Below, piece after piece: positions 17,817-26,578 of a stretch of 64,000 nucleotides of DNA; within the stretch, counting starts at the first letter, position 1, and each line of letters starts with the position of its first letter. The translations under genes were made by a program, and so were the position numbers. The notes under the pieces were generated by a model. It was given only the letters and a program-made list of their open reading frames with translations. It did no database searches and had not been told where the DNA came from. The DNA is from Enhydrobacter sp. (GTDB lineage Bacteria > Pseudomonadota > Alphaproteobacteria > Reyranellales > Reyranellaceae), in the NCBI RefSeq assembly GCF_030246845.1, contig NZ_CP126889.1:2712995-2776994 (forward strand). Reading direction: 5' to 3'.

Positions 17817-18122
17817 ATGCCCCGTCGTTGCGCCCTGTCGGGCAAGTCCGTCCAGTACGGCCACAATGTGAGCCACGCCAACAACAAGACCAAGCGCCGG
17901 TTCATGTCCAACCTGCAGGTCGCTTCGGTCCTGTCCGACATGCTGGGTCATTCGGTGCGCCTGCGGCTGACGCCGCGCGGCATCAAGACGATCGAGCACA
18001 ATGGCGGCATCGATGCCTACCTGCTGGGCACCAACGACGGCAAGCTCAGCCCCGAGATGCTCAGCCTGAAGCGCAGGGTCGTCTCGGCCAAGGCCAAGAA
18101 GGATGCAAAAAAGGCCGCGTAA
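17817..18122 (+). CDS. rpmB: 50S ribosomal protein L28
   Basis: A 101-residue basic ribosomal protein of the alphaproteobacterial L28 type. It begins MPRRCALSGKSVQYGHNVSH with the family's NNKTKRRF motif and LTPRGIKTIEHNGGIDAYL, and ends in a lysine-rich tail. The stop codon TAA is part of the loop of the original terminator hairpin (18113-18128). An IS1182-type element is inserted directly after that hairpin, so the coding sequence is complete but its 3' environment is now IS-derived. Confidence 0.97.
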   Translation: MPRRCALSGKSVQYGHNVSHANNKTKRRFMSNLQVASVLSDMLGHSVRLRLTPRGIKTIEHNGGIDAYLLGTNDGKLSPEMLSLKRRVVSAKAKKDAKKAA

Positions 18123-18128
18123 GCGGCC
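18113..18128. repeat. Left copy of the 16-bp palindromic target-site duplication (former rpmB terminator hairpin)
   Basis: GGCCGCGTAAGCGGCC is a perfect hairpin (stem GGCCGC/GCGGCC, loop GTAA) preceded by six A and containing the rpmB stop codon. An identical copy is at 19618-19633 on the other side of the IS. This left copy keeps the A-run but has lost the T-run needed to terminate rpmB transcription. Confidence 0.9.
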
Positions 18129-18142
18129 TCAGACCGCTGACA

Positions 18143-18169
18143 AACCCCTGGCATTTGCCAGGGGTTTTT
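18143..18169 (+). terminator. IS-borne terminator at the left end
   Basis: A ten-bp perfect stem AACCCCTGGC / GCCAGGGGTT with loop ATTT is followed by T-rich sequence (TTTG). It overlaps the inner part of the left inverted repeat. It should stop rpmB read-through from entering the transposase and now likely serves as the rpmB terminator. Confidence 0.85.
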
Positions 18170-18182
18170 GATTCAAGGCGGT

Positions 18183-19547
18183 ATGCTGAAGAAGGCGCTA
18201 CCGCAACAGATCGAACTCGAACTCGTGGCGATCGAGGGTCTGGTTCCGAAGGATCACCTGCTCCGCAAGATTGAAGCGGTGATCGATTTCTCGTTTATCC
18301 ATGAGCGTGTGGCGGGGCTTTACTGCCCCGACAATGGGCGCCCGCCGCTGGATCCGGTGGCGATGTTCAAGGCCCTGTTCATTGGCTACCTGTTCGGGAT
18401 CCGCTCCGAACGGCAGTTGGTGCGCGAGATCGAGGTCAACATCGCCTATCGCTGGTTTTTGGGGCTGAAGCTGACCGATCCGGTATTCGACGCCTCGACG
18501 CTGTCGCAGAACCGACGCCGGCGCTACAACGACACGTCGGTCGCGCAGGACATCTTCGATGCGATCGTGGAGCAGGCGATCCGTCACGGCCTGGTCGATG
18601 GCACGGTGCTGTACACCGACTCGACGCACCTGAAGGCCAACGCCAACAAGAACCGCTATGACGTTGCCGTGGTCGCCAAGTCGCGTTCGGACTATTGGGA
18701 TGCGCTTGATGCAGCGATCGGGGAGGATCGTGCCGCGCACGGCAAGAAGCCGCTGAAGGACAAAGCGCGCCAGCCGATCGAGAAGGAGACCAAGGTCTCA
18801 CGCACCGATCCGGAGAGCGGCTACATGGTGCGTGACGGCAAGCCGAAGGGCTTCTTCTATCTCGACCACCGCACGGTCGATGGTCGCCTGGGCATCATCA
18901 CTGACACCTATGCGACGCCCGCCAACGTGCATGATTCCATCGTGTATCTCGGCCGCCTCGACCGCCAACGCCGCCGCTTCGACTTCAATGTCGGCGCCGT
19001 CGGCCTCGATGCCGGTTATGCGACCACTGGCATTGCCAAGGGCTTGGAGGAGCGCGGTGTACTGGGCGTGATCGGCTATCGCCGACCGACGCCGCCGCGA
19101 TCCGGCATGATGCCGAACAAGGCCTTCCACTATGAGGCAGAGGTGGATGGCTATCGGTGTCCGCAGGGCCAGCTTCTCACCTACGCCACCACCGATCGCA
19201 CCGGATATCGACACTACACCAGCGATCCGGCCATTTGCAGAGCCTGCCCGTTGCTCGCTTCCTGTACGTCCAGCGCCAACGCAACGCGCCTGATTACCCG
19301 TCATGTCTGGGCCGAGGTTCGCGAGCGCACCGACGCTCATCGGCTGACCCCTTGGGGCAAGCGCATCTACAAGCGACGCAAGGAGACGGTCGAACGCTCC
19401 TTCGCTGATGCCAAGCAACTCCACGGCCACCGCTATGCCCGCTTCCGTGGTCTCCTCGCCGTGGCCTGCCAGTGCTTGCTGGCTGCCGCTGCCCAGAACA
19501 TCAAGAAAATCGCTCTCGCAATGGCGCCTATCCCCGTTCCGGCCTGA
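18183..19547 (+). CDS. IS1182 family transposase
   Basis: A 454-residue DDE transposase. The N-terminal DUF772-like region (YCPDNGRPPLDPVAMFKALF) is followed by the first catalytic Asp in LYTDSTHLKANANK, the second in VGLDAGYATTGIA, a cysteine cluster CRACPLLASC and the catalytic Glu in KETVERSFADAK. The frame is unbroken and of full length for the family, so it should be functional. I chose ATG at 18183; an in-frame ATG lies five codons earlier at the base of the terminator hairpin. Ending in PIPVPA, it leaves 70 bases to the right inverted repeat. Confidence 0.95.
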   Translation: MLKKALPQQIELELVAIEGLVPKDHLLRKIEAVIDFSFIHERVAGLYCPDNGRPPLDPVAMFKALFIGYLFGIRSERQLVREIEVNIAYRWFLGLKLTDPVFDASTLSQNRRRRYNDTSVAQDIFDAIVEQAIRHGLVDGTVLYTDSTHLKANANKNRYDVAVVAKSRSDYWDALDAAIGEDRAAHGKKPLKDKARQPIEKETKVSRTDPESGYMVRDGKPKGFFYLDHRTVDGRLGIITDTYATPANVHDSIVYLGRLDRQRRRFDFNVGAVGLDAGYATTGIAKGLEERGVLGVIGYRRPTPPRSGMMPNKAFHYEAEVDGYRCPQGQLLTYATTDRTGYRHYTSDPAICRACPLLASCTSSANATRLITRHVWAEVRERTDAHRLTPWGKRIYKRRKETVERSFADAKQLHGHRYARFRGLLAVACQCLLAAAAQNIKKIALAMAPIPVPA

Positions 19548-19576
19548 TCCGATCAAATTCCAACACCATCAACAAA

Positions 19577-19604
19577 AAACCCCGCTGAAAAATCGACGGG
19601 GTTT
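19577..19604. terminator. Terminator-like hairpin at the right end of the IS
   Basis: The stem AAACCCCG/CGGGGTTT (19577-19584 with 19597-19604) has a 12-base loop. Six A precede it, giving a U-run for minus-strand transcripts, so it can shield the IS from transcription entering from the phytase-like gene side. It overlaps the right inverted repeat. Confidence 0.65.
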
Positions 19605-19617
19605 GTCAGCGGCCTGA

Positions 19618-19633
19618 GGCCGCGTAAGCGGCC
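19618..19633. repeat. Right copy of the 16-bp palindromic target-site duplication
   Basis: Identical to 18113-18128: stem GGCCGC/GCGGCC, loop GTAA, followed by TTTT. The hairpin lies directly before the stop of the convergent phytase-like gene. Before the IS arrived, one hairpin with A6 on the left and T4 on the right probably served rpmB and the phytase-like gene as a shared bidirectional terminator. Confidence 0.9.
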
Positions 19634-19635
19634 TT

Positions 19636-20667
19636 TTACTTTGCCAGCTCGAACATCAGCAGCAGATTGCGCTGCAACGGGTTGAAGTTGTTGTCCGAGA
19701 TCAGCCAGAGCAGGGTCTCTCCGTGCGATCCCGTGGCGGCGGACAGGCCTTCCAGATTGTCGACGGCATAGGGCGAGGCGAGAAAGGCCAGCTCCCTGGC
19801 ATGGACGGCGGCGCCGGGCGCGAGCTGGCGGGCCTCGAACTGCATGACCCTGACCCGCACGCCGCGCACGATGTCGAAGGCGCGTTCGAGGAGGGCGAAC
19901 GAGCCGTCCGGCAACCGCGTGATCGCCGTCGGATGGAACGACGGCGCGGTCGCGTACTCGAAACGACTCCAGGCATAATGGCCCTCGCCCGACGGCACGC
20001 CGATCCAGCCGACGTTGAAGCCTGGCCGCACCGAATATCTCTCGCTGATCGCGACCAGGCGGCCGTCAGGCAGGGCGGACAGAGCCTCGACACCGCCGTT
20101 GAACGGCTGGCGGCGGAACTCCAAGGGCAGGTCGACGGCGACCGGAATGCCATCGAGCGTGGGATAACGCCAGAGGCGGTGGTGGCGCTCGAACGACACC
20201 ATCCACGAGCCGTCGGGCATATGCGTCATGGCCTCCGCATCGGCCCAGTCCTTGGCGGCCAGCGGCCTGCCGTCGGGCTGGCGCAGCGGCCCGATCCGGC
20301 CATCGCTCAACCCCGCGAGATTGCCGTCCTGGTCGTACTCGATGGTGGCTGTGAACCAGCCGCCGACGTCGGAGACCGAGGTGAGACGACGACCGTCGGG
20401 CGTCACGCTCAGGTCCGACCAGCCGCCGAAGTTGGCCGAGCTGGCGCTGAGCGAAAGCCCGCCGCGCCAGATCAGGCGGCCGACCTGCCGCTCGGCGGAG
20501 GCGTCGAGCCTGAACGGTTCCTGCTGCGCGCCGATCTCGATCGGCAACGACTGGGCATCGACCGGCGCCGCCGGCGGAACGGCGGCGCAGGCGACCGCAA
20601 GCAAGAGCAACAGGAAGACGACAGGGCGTACCGACCGGCCCAGGGAATGGTCTTTCGGGGCGGTCAG
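19636..20667 (-). CDS. Esterase-like activity of phytase family protein, exported (probable CTG start)
   Basis: A 343-residue protein matching the phytase-like (PF13449-type) beta-propeller family. It shows [72 protein letters not shown] and [10 protein letters not shown]. No ATG or GTG lies in frame near the expected N-terminus. The CTG at 20667 overlaps the cobT stop as CTGA and gives an ideal signal sequence: basic RSVRP followed by [14 protein letters not shown]. The next option, a TTG at 20610, would cut off the basic region. VAC could be a lipobox, making it a lipoprotein. Adjacency to cobST does not itself indicate a role in B12 synthesis. Confidence 0.8.
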   Translation of the reverse strand: MTAPKDHSLGRSVRPVVFLLLLLAVACAAVPPAAPVDAQSLPIEIGAQQEPFRLDASAERQVGRLIWRGGLSLSASSANFGGWSDLSVTPDGRRLTSVSDVGGWFTATIEYDQDGNLAGLSDGRIGPLRQPDGRPLAAKDWADAEAMTHMPDGSWMVSFERHHRLWRYPTLDGIPVAVDLPLEFRRQPFNGGVEALSALPDGRLVAISERYSVRPGFNVGWIGVPSGEGHYAWSRFEYATAPSFHPTAITRLPDGSFALLERAFDIVRGVRVRVMQFEARQLAPGAAVHARELAFLASPYAVDNLEGLSAATGSHGETLLWLISDNNFNPLQRNLLLMFELAK

Positions 20668-22568
20668 GCCGCGCGACGGCTGCCTGGCTTGTGGCCAGAC
20701 CTCGCGACGCGGGCGGCGCGAACGTCCTTGTTGTCCTCCTCGTCGAACAAGGCGGCGAGCTGCTCCATCATCGTGCCGCCGAGCTGATCGGCGTCGACGA
20801 TGGTGACCGCACGCCGGTAGTAGCGCGTCACATCGTGGCCGATGCCGATTGCGATCAGCTCGACCGGCGATCGCGTCTCGATCCAGTCGATGACGTCGCG
20901 CAGATGGCGTTCGAGATAGTTGCCGGGATTGACCGACAACGTCGAATCGTCGACCGGCGCGCCGTCGGAGATCACCATCAGGATCTTGCGCTCCTCCGTC
21001 CGCGGCAGCAGGCGGTTGTGCGCCCACAGCAGCGCCTCGCCGTCGATGTTCTCCTTGAGGATGCCCTCGCGCAGCATCAGGCCGAGGCTCTTGCGCGCCC
21101 GCCGCCACGGCGCGTCGGCCGGCTTGTAGATGATGTGGCGCAGATCGTTGAGGCGGCCCGGATTGGCGGGCTTGCCGGCGGCGAGCCACTGCTCGCGGCT
21201 TTGGCCGCCTTTCCAGGCGCGCGTCGTGAAGCCCAGGATCTCGACCTTGACGCCGCAGCGCTCCAGCGTGCGCGCCAGGATGTCGGCGCTCATCGCCGCC
21301 ACGGTGATCGGCCGGCCGCGCATCGAGCCCGAATTGTCGATCAGCAGCGACACCACGGTGTCGCGGAAGTTCGTGTCCTTTTCCTGCTTGTAGGACAGCG
21401 AGTGCATCGGGTTGGTGATGATGCGCGTGAGCCGCGCCGCATCGAGCATGCCCTCGTCGAGGTCGAATTCCCAGGCCCGGTTCTGCTGCGCCAGCAACCG
21501 GCGCTGCAGGCGGTTGGCGAGCTTGCCGATGACGCCCTGCAGATGCGAGAGCTGCTGGTCGAGGTGGTTGCGCAGGCGGCCGAGTTCCTCGGCGTCACAG
21601 AGCTGGTCGGCCTCGACGATCTCGTCGAACTTGGTCGTGTAGGCGTGATACTGCTGGCCGAGCGGCTCGTTGCTGAGTGCCCCCGGCGGCAGCCACGGCC
21701 GTTCGGCGCGACCGGGTTCCTCCTCGTCGCCCGAGCCCATCTGCATCTCGGTCTGCGCCTGGTCGGCGACGGTCTCGGAGGCGTCCTCCTGCTCGGAGGC
21801 ATCCTCGGTTTCCTCGCCCTGCGCGCCGTAGCCCTGGGTCTCGCTGGAGTCGCTCTGGTCGTCGCCTGTCTCGTTGGACTGCCCGTCGGCGTTCTCCTGG
21901 TCCTGCGAGTCCTCGGGATCCTCGTCCTGCAGATCCGCCGATTCGTCGCCGAGCTTCAGATCGCGGATGAGCTGGCGCGCGGCGCGGGCAAAGGCGTCCT
22001 GGTTGGAAAGCGCGTCCTTGAGCTTCTGGAAGTCGCGGCCGGCGGCGGACTCGACATCGGCGCGCCACATGTCGACCATCGCCTTGGCCGATTCCGGCGG
22101 CGCCGCCCCCAGAAGCTGCTCGCGTGCGATCAGGCCGATCACATCGGCGATCGGGGCATCGTCCTTGGTCTTGATCCGGGCATGGCCCCGCTGATCCGAA
22201 CGCTGGCGCCACAGCGCCGCGAGATTGTCGGCAACGCCCGCCATGCGGCGTGCGCCGAGGGCCTCGACGCGCACCTGCTCCACCGCCTCGAAGATCGCCC
22301 GCGCGGTCTCGCCGCGCGGCACGCGGCGCAGATGCATCTTGCGGTCGTGATGGCGCAGCTTCAGCGCCATCGAATCCGCCTCGCCGCGGACGCGGCTGAC
22401 ATCCTCCACCGGAAGGTCGCGCGCCGGCACGGTGATGCGCGCCTCCTGGCCCAGCAGCGAACCGCCGTCGGGCACGAACGAGACGTTCACATCCCGGCGC
22501 GAGATCGCCCGCATGGTGGTGGCGGTGACGCGGCGGAACTCCTCGAGCGGAGTCGTGTCCTTGGCCAT
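20664..22568 (-). CDS. cobT: Aerobic cobaltochelatase subunit CobT
   Basis: A 634-residue subunit of the CobNST cobaltochelatase, which inserts cobalt into hydrogenobyrinate a,c-diamide in aerobic B12 synthesis. The N-terminal domain ([21 protein letters not shown]) is followed by a strongly acidic low-complexity linker at about residues 215-310. The C-terminal von Willebrand A domain carries the MIDAS motif [11 protein letters not shown] near residue 425. The start at 22568 is ten bases after the cobS stop. The catalytic subunit cobN is not in the window, as is common in alphaproteobacteria. The stop overlaps the CTG start of the phytase-like gene. Confidence 0.96.
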   Translation of the reverse strand: MAKDTTPLEEFRRVTATTMRAISRRDVNVSFVPDGGSLLGQEARITVPARDLPVEDVSRVRGEADSMALKLRHHDRKMHLRRVPRGETARAIFEAVEQVRVEALGARRMAGVADNLAALWRQRSDQRGHARIKTKDDAPIADVIGLIAREQLLGAAPPESAKAMVDMWRADVESAAGRDFQKLKDALSNQDAFARAARQLIRDLKLGDESADLQDEDPEDSQDQENADGQSNETGDDQSDSSETQGYGAQGEETEDASEQEDASETVADQAQTEMQMGSGDEEEPGRAERPWLPPGALSNEPLGQQYHAYTTKFDEIVEADQLCDAEELGRLRNHLDQQLSHLQGVIGKLANRLQRRLLAQQNRAWEFDLDEGMLDAARLTRIITNPMHSLSYKQEKDTNFRDTVVSLLIDNSGSMRGRPITVAAMSADILARTLERCGVKVEILGFTTRAWKGGQSREQWLAAGKPANPGRLNDLRHIIYKPADAPWRRARKSLGLMLREGILKENIDGEALLWAHNRLLPRTEERKILMVISDGAPVDDSTLSVNPGNYLERHLRDVIDWIETRSPVELIAIGIGHDVTRYYRRAVTIVDADQLGGTMMEQLAALFDEEDNKDVRAARVARSGHKPGSRRAA

Positions 22569-22578
22569 CGGCGCGCCT

Positions 22579-23583
22579 TCAGTGCAGCTTGCCGCCCTTG
22601 CCGCTGCTTGGCGGCAGGTCCCTGCCGAAGCAGCGCTGGTAATATTCGGCAAGCGTGCTGCGCTCGACCTCGTCGCACTTGTTGAGGAAGGTCAGTCGGA
22701 AAGCGAAGCCTATGTCGCCGCCGAAGATGCGCGCGTTTTCAGCCCAGGTGATCACCGTACGCGGCGACATCACGGTCGAGATGTCGCCGGCGATGAAGCC
22801 CGCCCGGGTGAGGTCGGCGAGCGCCACCATGGCCGAAATGATCTTGCGGCCCTCCTCGTTGTCGTAGGATGGCGTCTTGGCCGCTACGATGTTCACCTCC
22901 TGCTCGTGCGGCAGGTAGTTGAGCGTGGTGACGATCGACCAGCGGTCCATCTGGCCCTGGTTGATCTGCTGCGTGCCGTGATAGAGGCCGGTCGTGTCGC
23001 CGAGGCCGACCGTGTTGGCCGTCGAGAACAGGCGGAACGCCGGATGCGGGTGGATCACCTTGTTCTGGTCGAGCAGCGTCAGTTTGCCCTCGACCTCGAG
23101 CACGCGCTGGATCACGAACATGACGTCGGCGCGGCCGGCATCGTACTCGTCGAACACCAGCGCCGTCGGGTTCTGCAGCGCCCACGGCAGGATGCCTTCG
23201 CGGAACTCCGTCACCTGCTTGCCGTCGCGCAGCACGATCGCATCCTTGCCGATCAGGTCGATGCGGCTGATGTGGCTGTCGAGGTTGATGCGGATACAGG
23301 GCCAGTTGAGGCGGGCGGCGACCTGCTCGATGTGGGTCGACTTGCCGGTGCCGTGATAGCCCTGGACCATGACGCGGCGATTGAAGGCGAAGCCTGCAAG
23401 GATCGCCATCGTGGTGTCGTGATCGAACAGGTAGGCGTCATCGACCGCGGGCACGTGCTCCGTGACGGTGCTGAAGGCAGGCACCTCCATATCGGTGTCG
23501 ATGCCGAACACCTGGCGGGCGGAGACCTTGATATCCGGCACCCCCGAGATGTTCTGGCGGGTGGCGGTCGTGGTAGAAGCCAT
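22579..23583 (-). CDS. cobS: Aerobic cobaltochelatase subunit CobS
   Basis: A 334-residue AAA+ ATPase of the MoxR/chelatase type that drives CobN together with CobT. It shows Walker [10 protein letters not shown] near residue 80, Walker [11 protein letters not shown], and [20 protein letters not shown] as the sensor region. Length matches known CobS (about 330). The ATG at 23583 gives [10 protein letters not shown]; an in-frame ATG 33 bases upstream is less likely because it overlaps the terminator region. It is followed closely by cobT on the same strand. Confidence 0.97.
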   Translation of the reverse strand: MASTTTATRQNISGVPDIKVSARQVFGIDTDMEVPAFSTVTEHVPAVDDAYLFDHDTTMAILAGFAFNRRVMVQGYHGTGKSTHIEQVAARLNWPCIRINLDSHISRIDLIGKDAIVLRDGKQVTEFREGILPWALQNPTALVFDEYDAGRADVMFVIQRVLEVEGKLTLLDQNKVIHPHPAFRLFSTANTVGLGDTTGLYHGTQQINQGQMDRWSIVTTLNYLPHEQEVNIVAAKTPSYDNEEGRKIISAMVALADLTRAGFIAGDISTVMSPRTVITWAENARIFGGDIGFAFRLTFLNKCDEVERSTLAEYYQRCFGRDLPPSSGKGGKLH

Positions 23584-23594
23584 CACACGGTTTC

Positions 23595-23626
23595 CTAACA
23601 AAACAAAGCCCGCCAAATTGCGGGCC
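23595..23626 (-). terminator. Terminator between the J-domain gene and cobS
   Basis: The stem GCCCGC/GCGGGC (23608-23613 with 23620-23625, loop of six) is followed on the minus strand by TTTGTTTTG. It would end the J-domain transcript just before cobS. It is close to the cobS start, so an attenuation role is also possible. Confidence 0.7.
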
Positions 23627-23696
23627 TAAGTACAATAGTCGCAGGCCCTTTTGTGCGCTGCAAGCGGCCAATTGGCAGGCCAGATACGCGCCACCG

Positions 23697-24269
23697 TCAC
23701 TCGGCCGGCAGATGTTCCGACGCCCGCAGGGTGGAATAGGCCGCGTTGATCTTCTTCAGCTTTTCCTCGGCCTCCCGCGCCCCGCCATTGGCATCGGGAT
23801 GATGCAATTTGACCAGTTCCTTGTAACGAGATTTCACGTCCGCCTGGGTCAACGGCCATGAAAGTTCAAGAACCTCGATAGCGCTGCGCTCCGCAGGCGT
23901 CAGTTGCTCGCTGCCATCCACTCGCGCCGGCGGCCGTTCGCCGAGGCCGGCATCGTCGCTCAAGCCGAGCGGATCATGGAACCGCGGGCCGCCGCTGCGG
24001 GCCCCCAACGGCCAGACAGGCCGACGCCAGATCGTATCGGCCCGAATATGTTGCTCGATCTGGGCCGCATCAAGGCCGGCGAAATAGTCCCATCGCTTGT
24101 TGTAGTCGCGCACATGCTCGAGACAGAACCAGCGATATTCGTTCAGCCGGTCGCGCGCGCGAGGCGCGCGATATTCACCGTGCAGCCGGCAGCCGGGCGC
24201 CTCGCACACCCGCACGAAGGGCGGGGCGTCGTCGATCGCGGTCAGAGGTTTGGCTCGCCGTCGCGGCAT
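23697..24269 (-). CDS. J-domain (DnaJ-like) protein with C-terminal J domain
   Basis: A 190-residue protein. The N-terminal half has CEAPGCRLHGEYRAPR and WFCLEHVRDYNKRWDYFAG, a conserved alphaproteobacterial region with a possible two-to-three-cysteine metal site. A J domain occupies about residues 130-185, with the essential HPD in KLHHPDANGG. It should stimulate an Hsp70 ATPase for an unknown client. Its place just upstream of cobST is conserved in many alphaproteobacteria, which raises but does not show a link to cobaltochelatase assembly. Start at 24269, opposite bolA with 47 bases between. Confidence 0.92.
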   Translation of the reverse strand: MPRRRAKPLTAIDDAPPFVRVCEAPGCRLHGEYRAPRARDRLNEYRWFCLEHVRDYNKRWDYFAGLDAAQIEQHIRADTIWRRPVWPLGARSGGPRFHDPLGLSDDAGLGERPPARVDGSEQLTPAERSAIEVLELSWPLTQADVKSRYKELVKLHHPDANGGAREAEEKLKKINAAYSTLRASEHLPAE

Positions 24270-24316
24270 TCGGCTAATATGTAAGCAAGCGATTGGCCGG
24301 ACAAGAGAGGCGAACG

Positions 24317-24598
24317 ATGGGCGCGGTGGCAATGGCGATTGACAAGAAGCTTCGAGAGCGCTTCGCGCCGCTGCGGCTCAGCATCGAGGATGAATCAGCG
24401 CGGCATCGCGGCCATGCCGGCTATCGCGAAGGCGGCGAATCCCATTTCCGGGTCGAGATCGTGTCGTCCGCCTTCGAGGGTCAGAGTCGGGTCGTCCGCC
24501 AGCGCCTCGTCTATCAGGCGTTGACGGACGAGTTTGCCGCCGGCCTGCACGCACTTGCGCTGACCACGCTTACGCCGCAGGAAGACCGCAGGTCATAG
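24317..24598 (+). CDS. bolA: BolA family protein
   Basis: A 93-residue small protein with the BolA/IbaG fold pattern: KLRERFAPLRLSIEDESARH, the GGESHFRVEIVS core containing the conserved His, and RVVRQRLVYQAL. BolA proteins bind [2Fe-2S] clusters with monothiol glutaredoxins and act in iron trafficking or transcription. ATG at 24317 has GAGAGG seven bases upstream; longer in-frame starts lack it. It ends two bases from the convergent DUF2889 gene. Confidence 0.95.
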   Translation: MGAVAMAIDKKLRERFAPLRLSIEDESARHRGHAGYREGGESHFRVEIVSSAFEGQSRVVRQRLVYQALTDEFAAGLHALALTTLTPQEDRRS

Positions 24599-24600
24599 GA

Positions 24601-25254
24601 TCAGCCGTCGAGCTCGATCTCCTTGCCGGCGGCGGCCGCGCGCACCGCGTCGGCGCCGGGACCGGTGTAGAAATGCGGCGCCCAGCGCTTCACTACCTCG
24701 CCGTCGGCCGACCAGGCGTGGCAGGTATCGATGACATAGGGCTTGCGTGGCGGTTTGGCCGCGCCGTTGCCGGCGGGCCTGGGTGCAATGCCGCTCTTCG
24801 CCCGATGGGCGCGGTTGAGCTCGCGCGCCTTGCCCGAGGAGACGGTCTGGAACGCCGTCGTTGCGACCGGCCCCAGGAGCTCGACGATATGGGTGCAGCC
24901 ATGCACGCCGCCCAGCCGGGCGCGCACCTCGCGGTGGAAGCCGGCGCCGATCCGAAGGCCGATCAGCTTCTTGAAGTCGGGCGCGATCTGTCCGCAGATC
25001 TGGTAGGGCGACTTGTCCGTCACCGCCTCGACATCGACGATCGTGAACTTGTGGTCGAGCGTGAGGCGGATCGACATGTCGTGCACGTGTTCGCCGGCCT
25101 TCAACGGCCCGCGCCATTCGTTGGGATGCTCGTAGGTCTTCTCGTCGGTGATGCGGCCCTCGATGTCCCACAGGCCGTCGTCGCGGAAGAAGCCCTGGCA
25201 GGTGACGCGACGCGTATGCAGATGCTGTCGCCCGGCAGGCGGCGAAAGCGGCAT
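24601..25254 (-). CDS. DUF2889 domain-containing protein
   Basis: A 217-residue cytoplasmic protein. It opens with LHTRRVTCQGFFRDDGLWDIEGRI, then HDMSIRLTLD, GCTHIVELLGP and CHAWSADGEVV, the set seen in DUF2889 proteins. Conserved Cys and His residues suggest a possible metal site, but no activity is established. It lies downstream of the CorC-like gene (23-base gap) in the aroK-aroB run. Confidence 0.9.
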   Translation of the reverse strand: MPLSPPAGRQHLHTRRVTCQGFFRDDGLWDIEGRITDEKTYEHPNEWRGPLKAGEHVHDMSIRLTLDHKFTIVDVEAVTDKSPYQICGQIAPDFKKLIGLRIGAGFHREVRARLGGVHGCTHIVELLGPVATTAFQTVSSGKARELNRAHRAKSGIAPRPAGNGAAKPPRKPYVIDTCHAWSADGEVVKRWAPHFYTGPGADAVRAAAAGKEIELDG

Positions 25255-25276
25255 GGCAAATCCTTTCGGCTGGTCC

Positions 25277-26572
25277 TCAGACGTTGGGCGCCTGTATGGC
25301 GTCGGGCGGCACGATGCGCAACTCGGCGATGCGCGTGCCCTCGCGCTTCAAAATCTCGAACCTGAAGCCGTAGAAGGCGTAGGTCTGGCCGACCTCCGGA
25401 ATGCGCCGGGCCTCGTAGAGGACGAGGCCGGCAATGGTCGTGGCCACGTCCTCGGGCAGGTCCCAGCCGAACTCGCGGTTGAGATCGTGGATCGGCACGC
25501 TGCCCTGGCAGACGAGGCTGCCGTCCTCGCGCGGCACCACGCCGTGCTTGATGGCGTCGTGCTCGTCCTCGATGTCGCCCACGATCTCCTCGATGATGTC
25601 CTCCAGCGTGACGATGCCCTGCATGACGCCGTACTCGTCGACCACGATGGCGAAGTGCTCGTGGCGGTCCTGGAAGGCCTTCAGCTGGTCGAACAGGATG
25701 GTCGATTCGGGGATGAACCAGGGCGGCGTCATGACGTCGGCGATGCGAACCGTGTCCGGTCCGCCGGCCGCCTTGACCGCGCGAAACAGATCCTTGGCAT
25801 GGACCACGCCGACGATGTTGTCGGGCTGCCCGCGATAGAGCGGGATGCGGGTGTAGGGCGCGGCCAGCATCTGCGTCACGATGGCGTCGGTCGGCTCGTC
25901 GGCATCGATCAGCGCCACGCTGCCGCGGTGGACCATGACGTCGCCGACCGTCCGGTCGCCGAGATCCAGCACCGAGCGCAGCATCGCCTTCTCCACCGGC
26001 GCATCCTCGTCGAGGTGGTCGATGCCGTGCAGCTCGATGGCCCCACGCAGGAGTTCGGCATGCTCTTCCGGGTCGGGCGCGCGGTCGGTGCGGATGCCGA
26101 GCCGATGCAGGAAGAACCGCGAGATCCAGGACACCGCGCGCGCCGCCGGGCCGAGGATAGTGAGGCTGACGAGGATGGACGGCGCCAGCATCAGCGCCAC
26201 GCGGTCGGCGCGCAGCAGGGCCCAGGTCTTGGGCATTACTTCGGCAAAGATCACCACCATGACGCCGATCGCCACGGTCGCGTAGACGACTCCCGCGGCA
26301 CCGAACAGCGCGGTCAGCACGGCGGTGGTGAGCGAAGCGGAGAAGATGTTGACGACGTTGCTGCCCAGCAGGACGGCGCTCACCGCCTCGTCCTTGCGAT
26401 CGAGCAGCTGGTTGACAAGCTTCGCCTTGCGATTGCCCTGCTGGGCGAGGCGATGCATGCGCGGGCGCGAGGCGCCGGTGATGGCCGTCTCGGCCGCCGA
26501 CAGATAGGCGCCGAGCAGGAGGCACAGCAGCACCAAAGGGGCTGCGGCAATCAGCGGGACGTCGAACTCCAT
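25277..26572 (-). CDS. HlyC/CorC family (CNNM-type) membrane protein with CBS domains
   Basis: A 431-residue protein. A DUF21/CNNM membrane domain occupies about residues 1-180 ([28 protein letters not shown]), then two CBS domains (about 195-325, with [13 protein letters not shown] and [24 protein letters not shown]), then a CorC_HlyC C-terminal domain (about 340-425). Proteins of this family are implicated in magnesium or sodium transport or regulation. It starts six bases after the aroB stop, a common alphaproteobacterial arrangement. Confidence 0.94.
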   Translation of the reverse strand: MEFDVPLIAAAPLVLLCLLLGAYLSAAETAITGASRPRMHRLAQQGNRKAKLVNQLLDRKDEAVSAVLLGSNVVNIFSASLTTAVLTALFGAAGVVYATVAIGVMVVIFAEVMPKTWALLRADRVALMLAPSILVSLTILGPAARAVSWISRFFLHRLGIRTDRAPDPEEHAELLRGAIELHGIDHLDEDAPVEKAMLRSVLDLGDRTVGDVMVHRGSVALIDADEPTDAIVTQMLAAPYTRIPLYRGQPDNIVGVVHAKDLFRAVKAAGGPDTVRIADVMTPPWFIPESTILFDQLKAFQDRHEHFAIVVDEYGVMQGIVTLEDIIEEIVGDIEDEHDAIKHGVVPREDGSLVCQGSVPIHDLNREFGWDLPEDVATTIAGLVLYEARRIPEVGQTYAFYGFRFEILKREGTRIAELRIVPPDAIQAPNV

Positions 26573-26578
26573 GGATCG

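Larger units (their letters stand above)
18129..19617 (+). mobile_element. Complete IS1182-family insertion sequence (1489 bp)
   Basis: The element is bounded by 20-bp terminal inverted repeats. The left end is TCAGACCGCTGACAAACCCC (18129-18148); the right end (19598-19617) is its complement with one mismatch at position 5. Both ends are flanked by identical 16-bp direct repeats. It holds one intact transposase gene in the same direction as rpmB, plus terminator-like hairpins just inside both ends. The intact frame, near-perfect inverted repeats and identical flanking repeats point to a recent, possibly still active insertion. Confidence 0.93.

Noticed and set aside
20691..22685. A 664-codon plus-strand frame opposite cobT
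   Set aside because: cobT is firmly identified; the opposite frame has biased composition and no domain.
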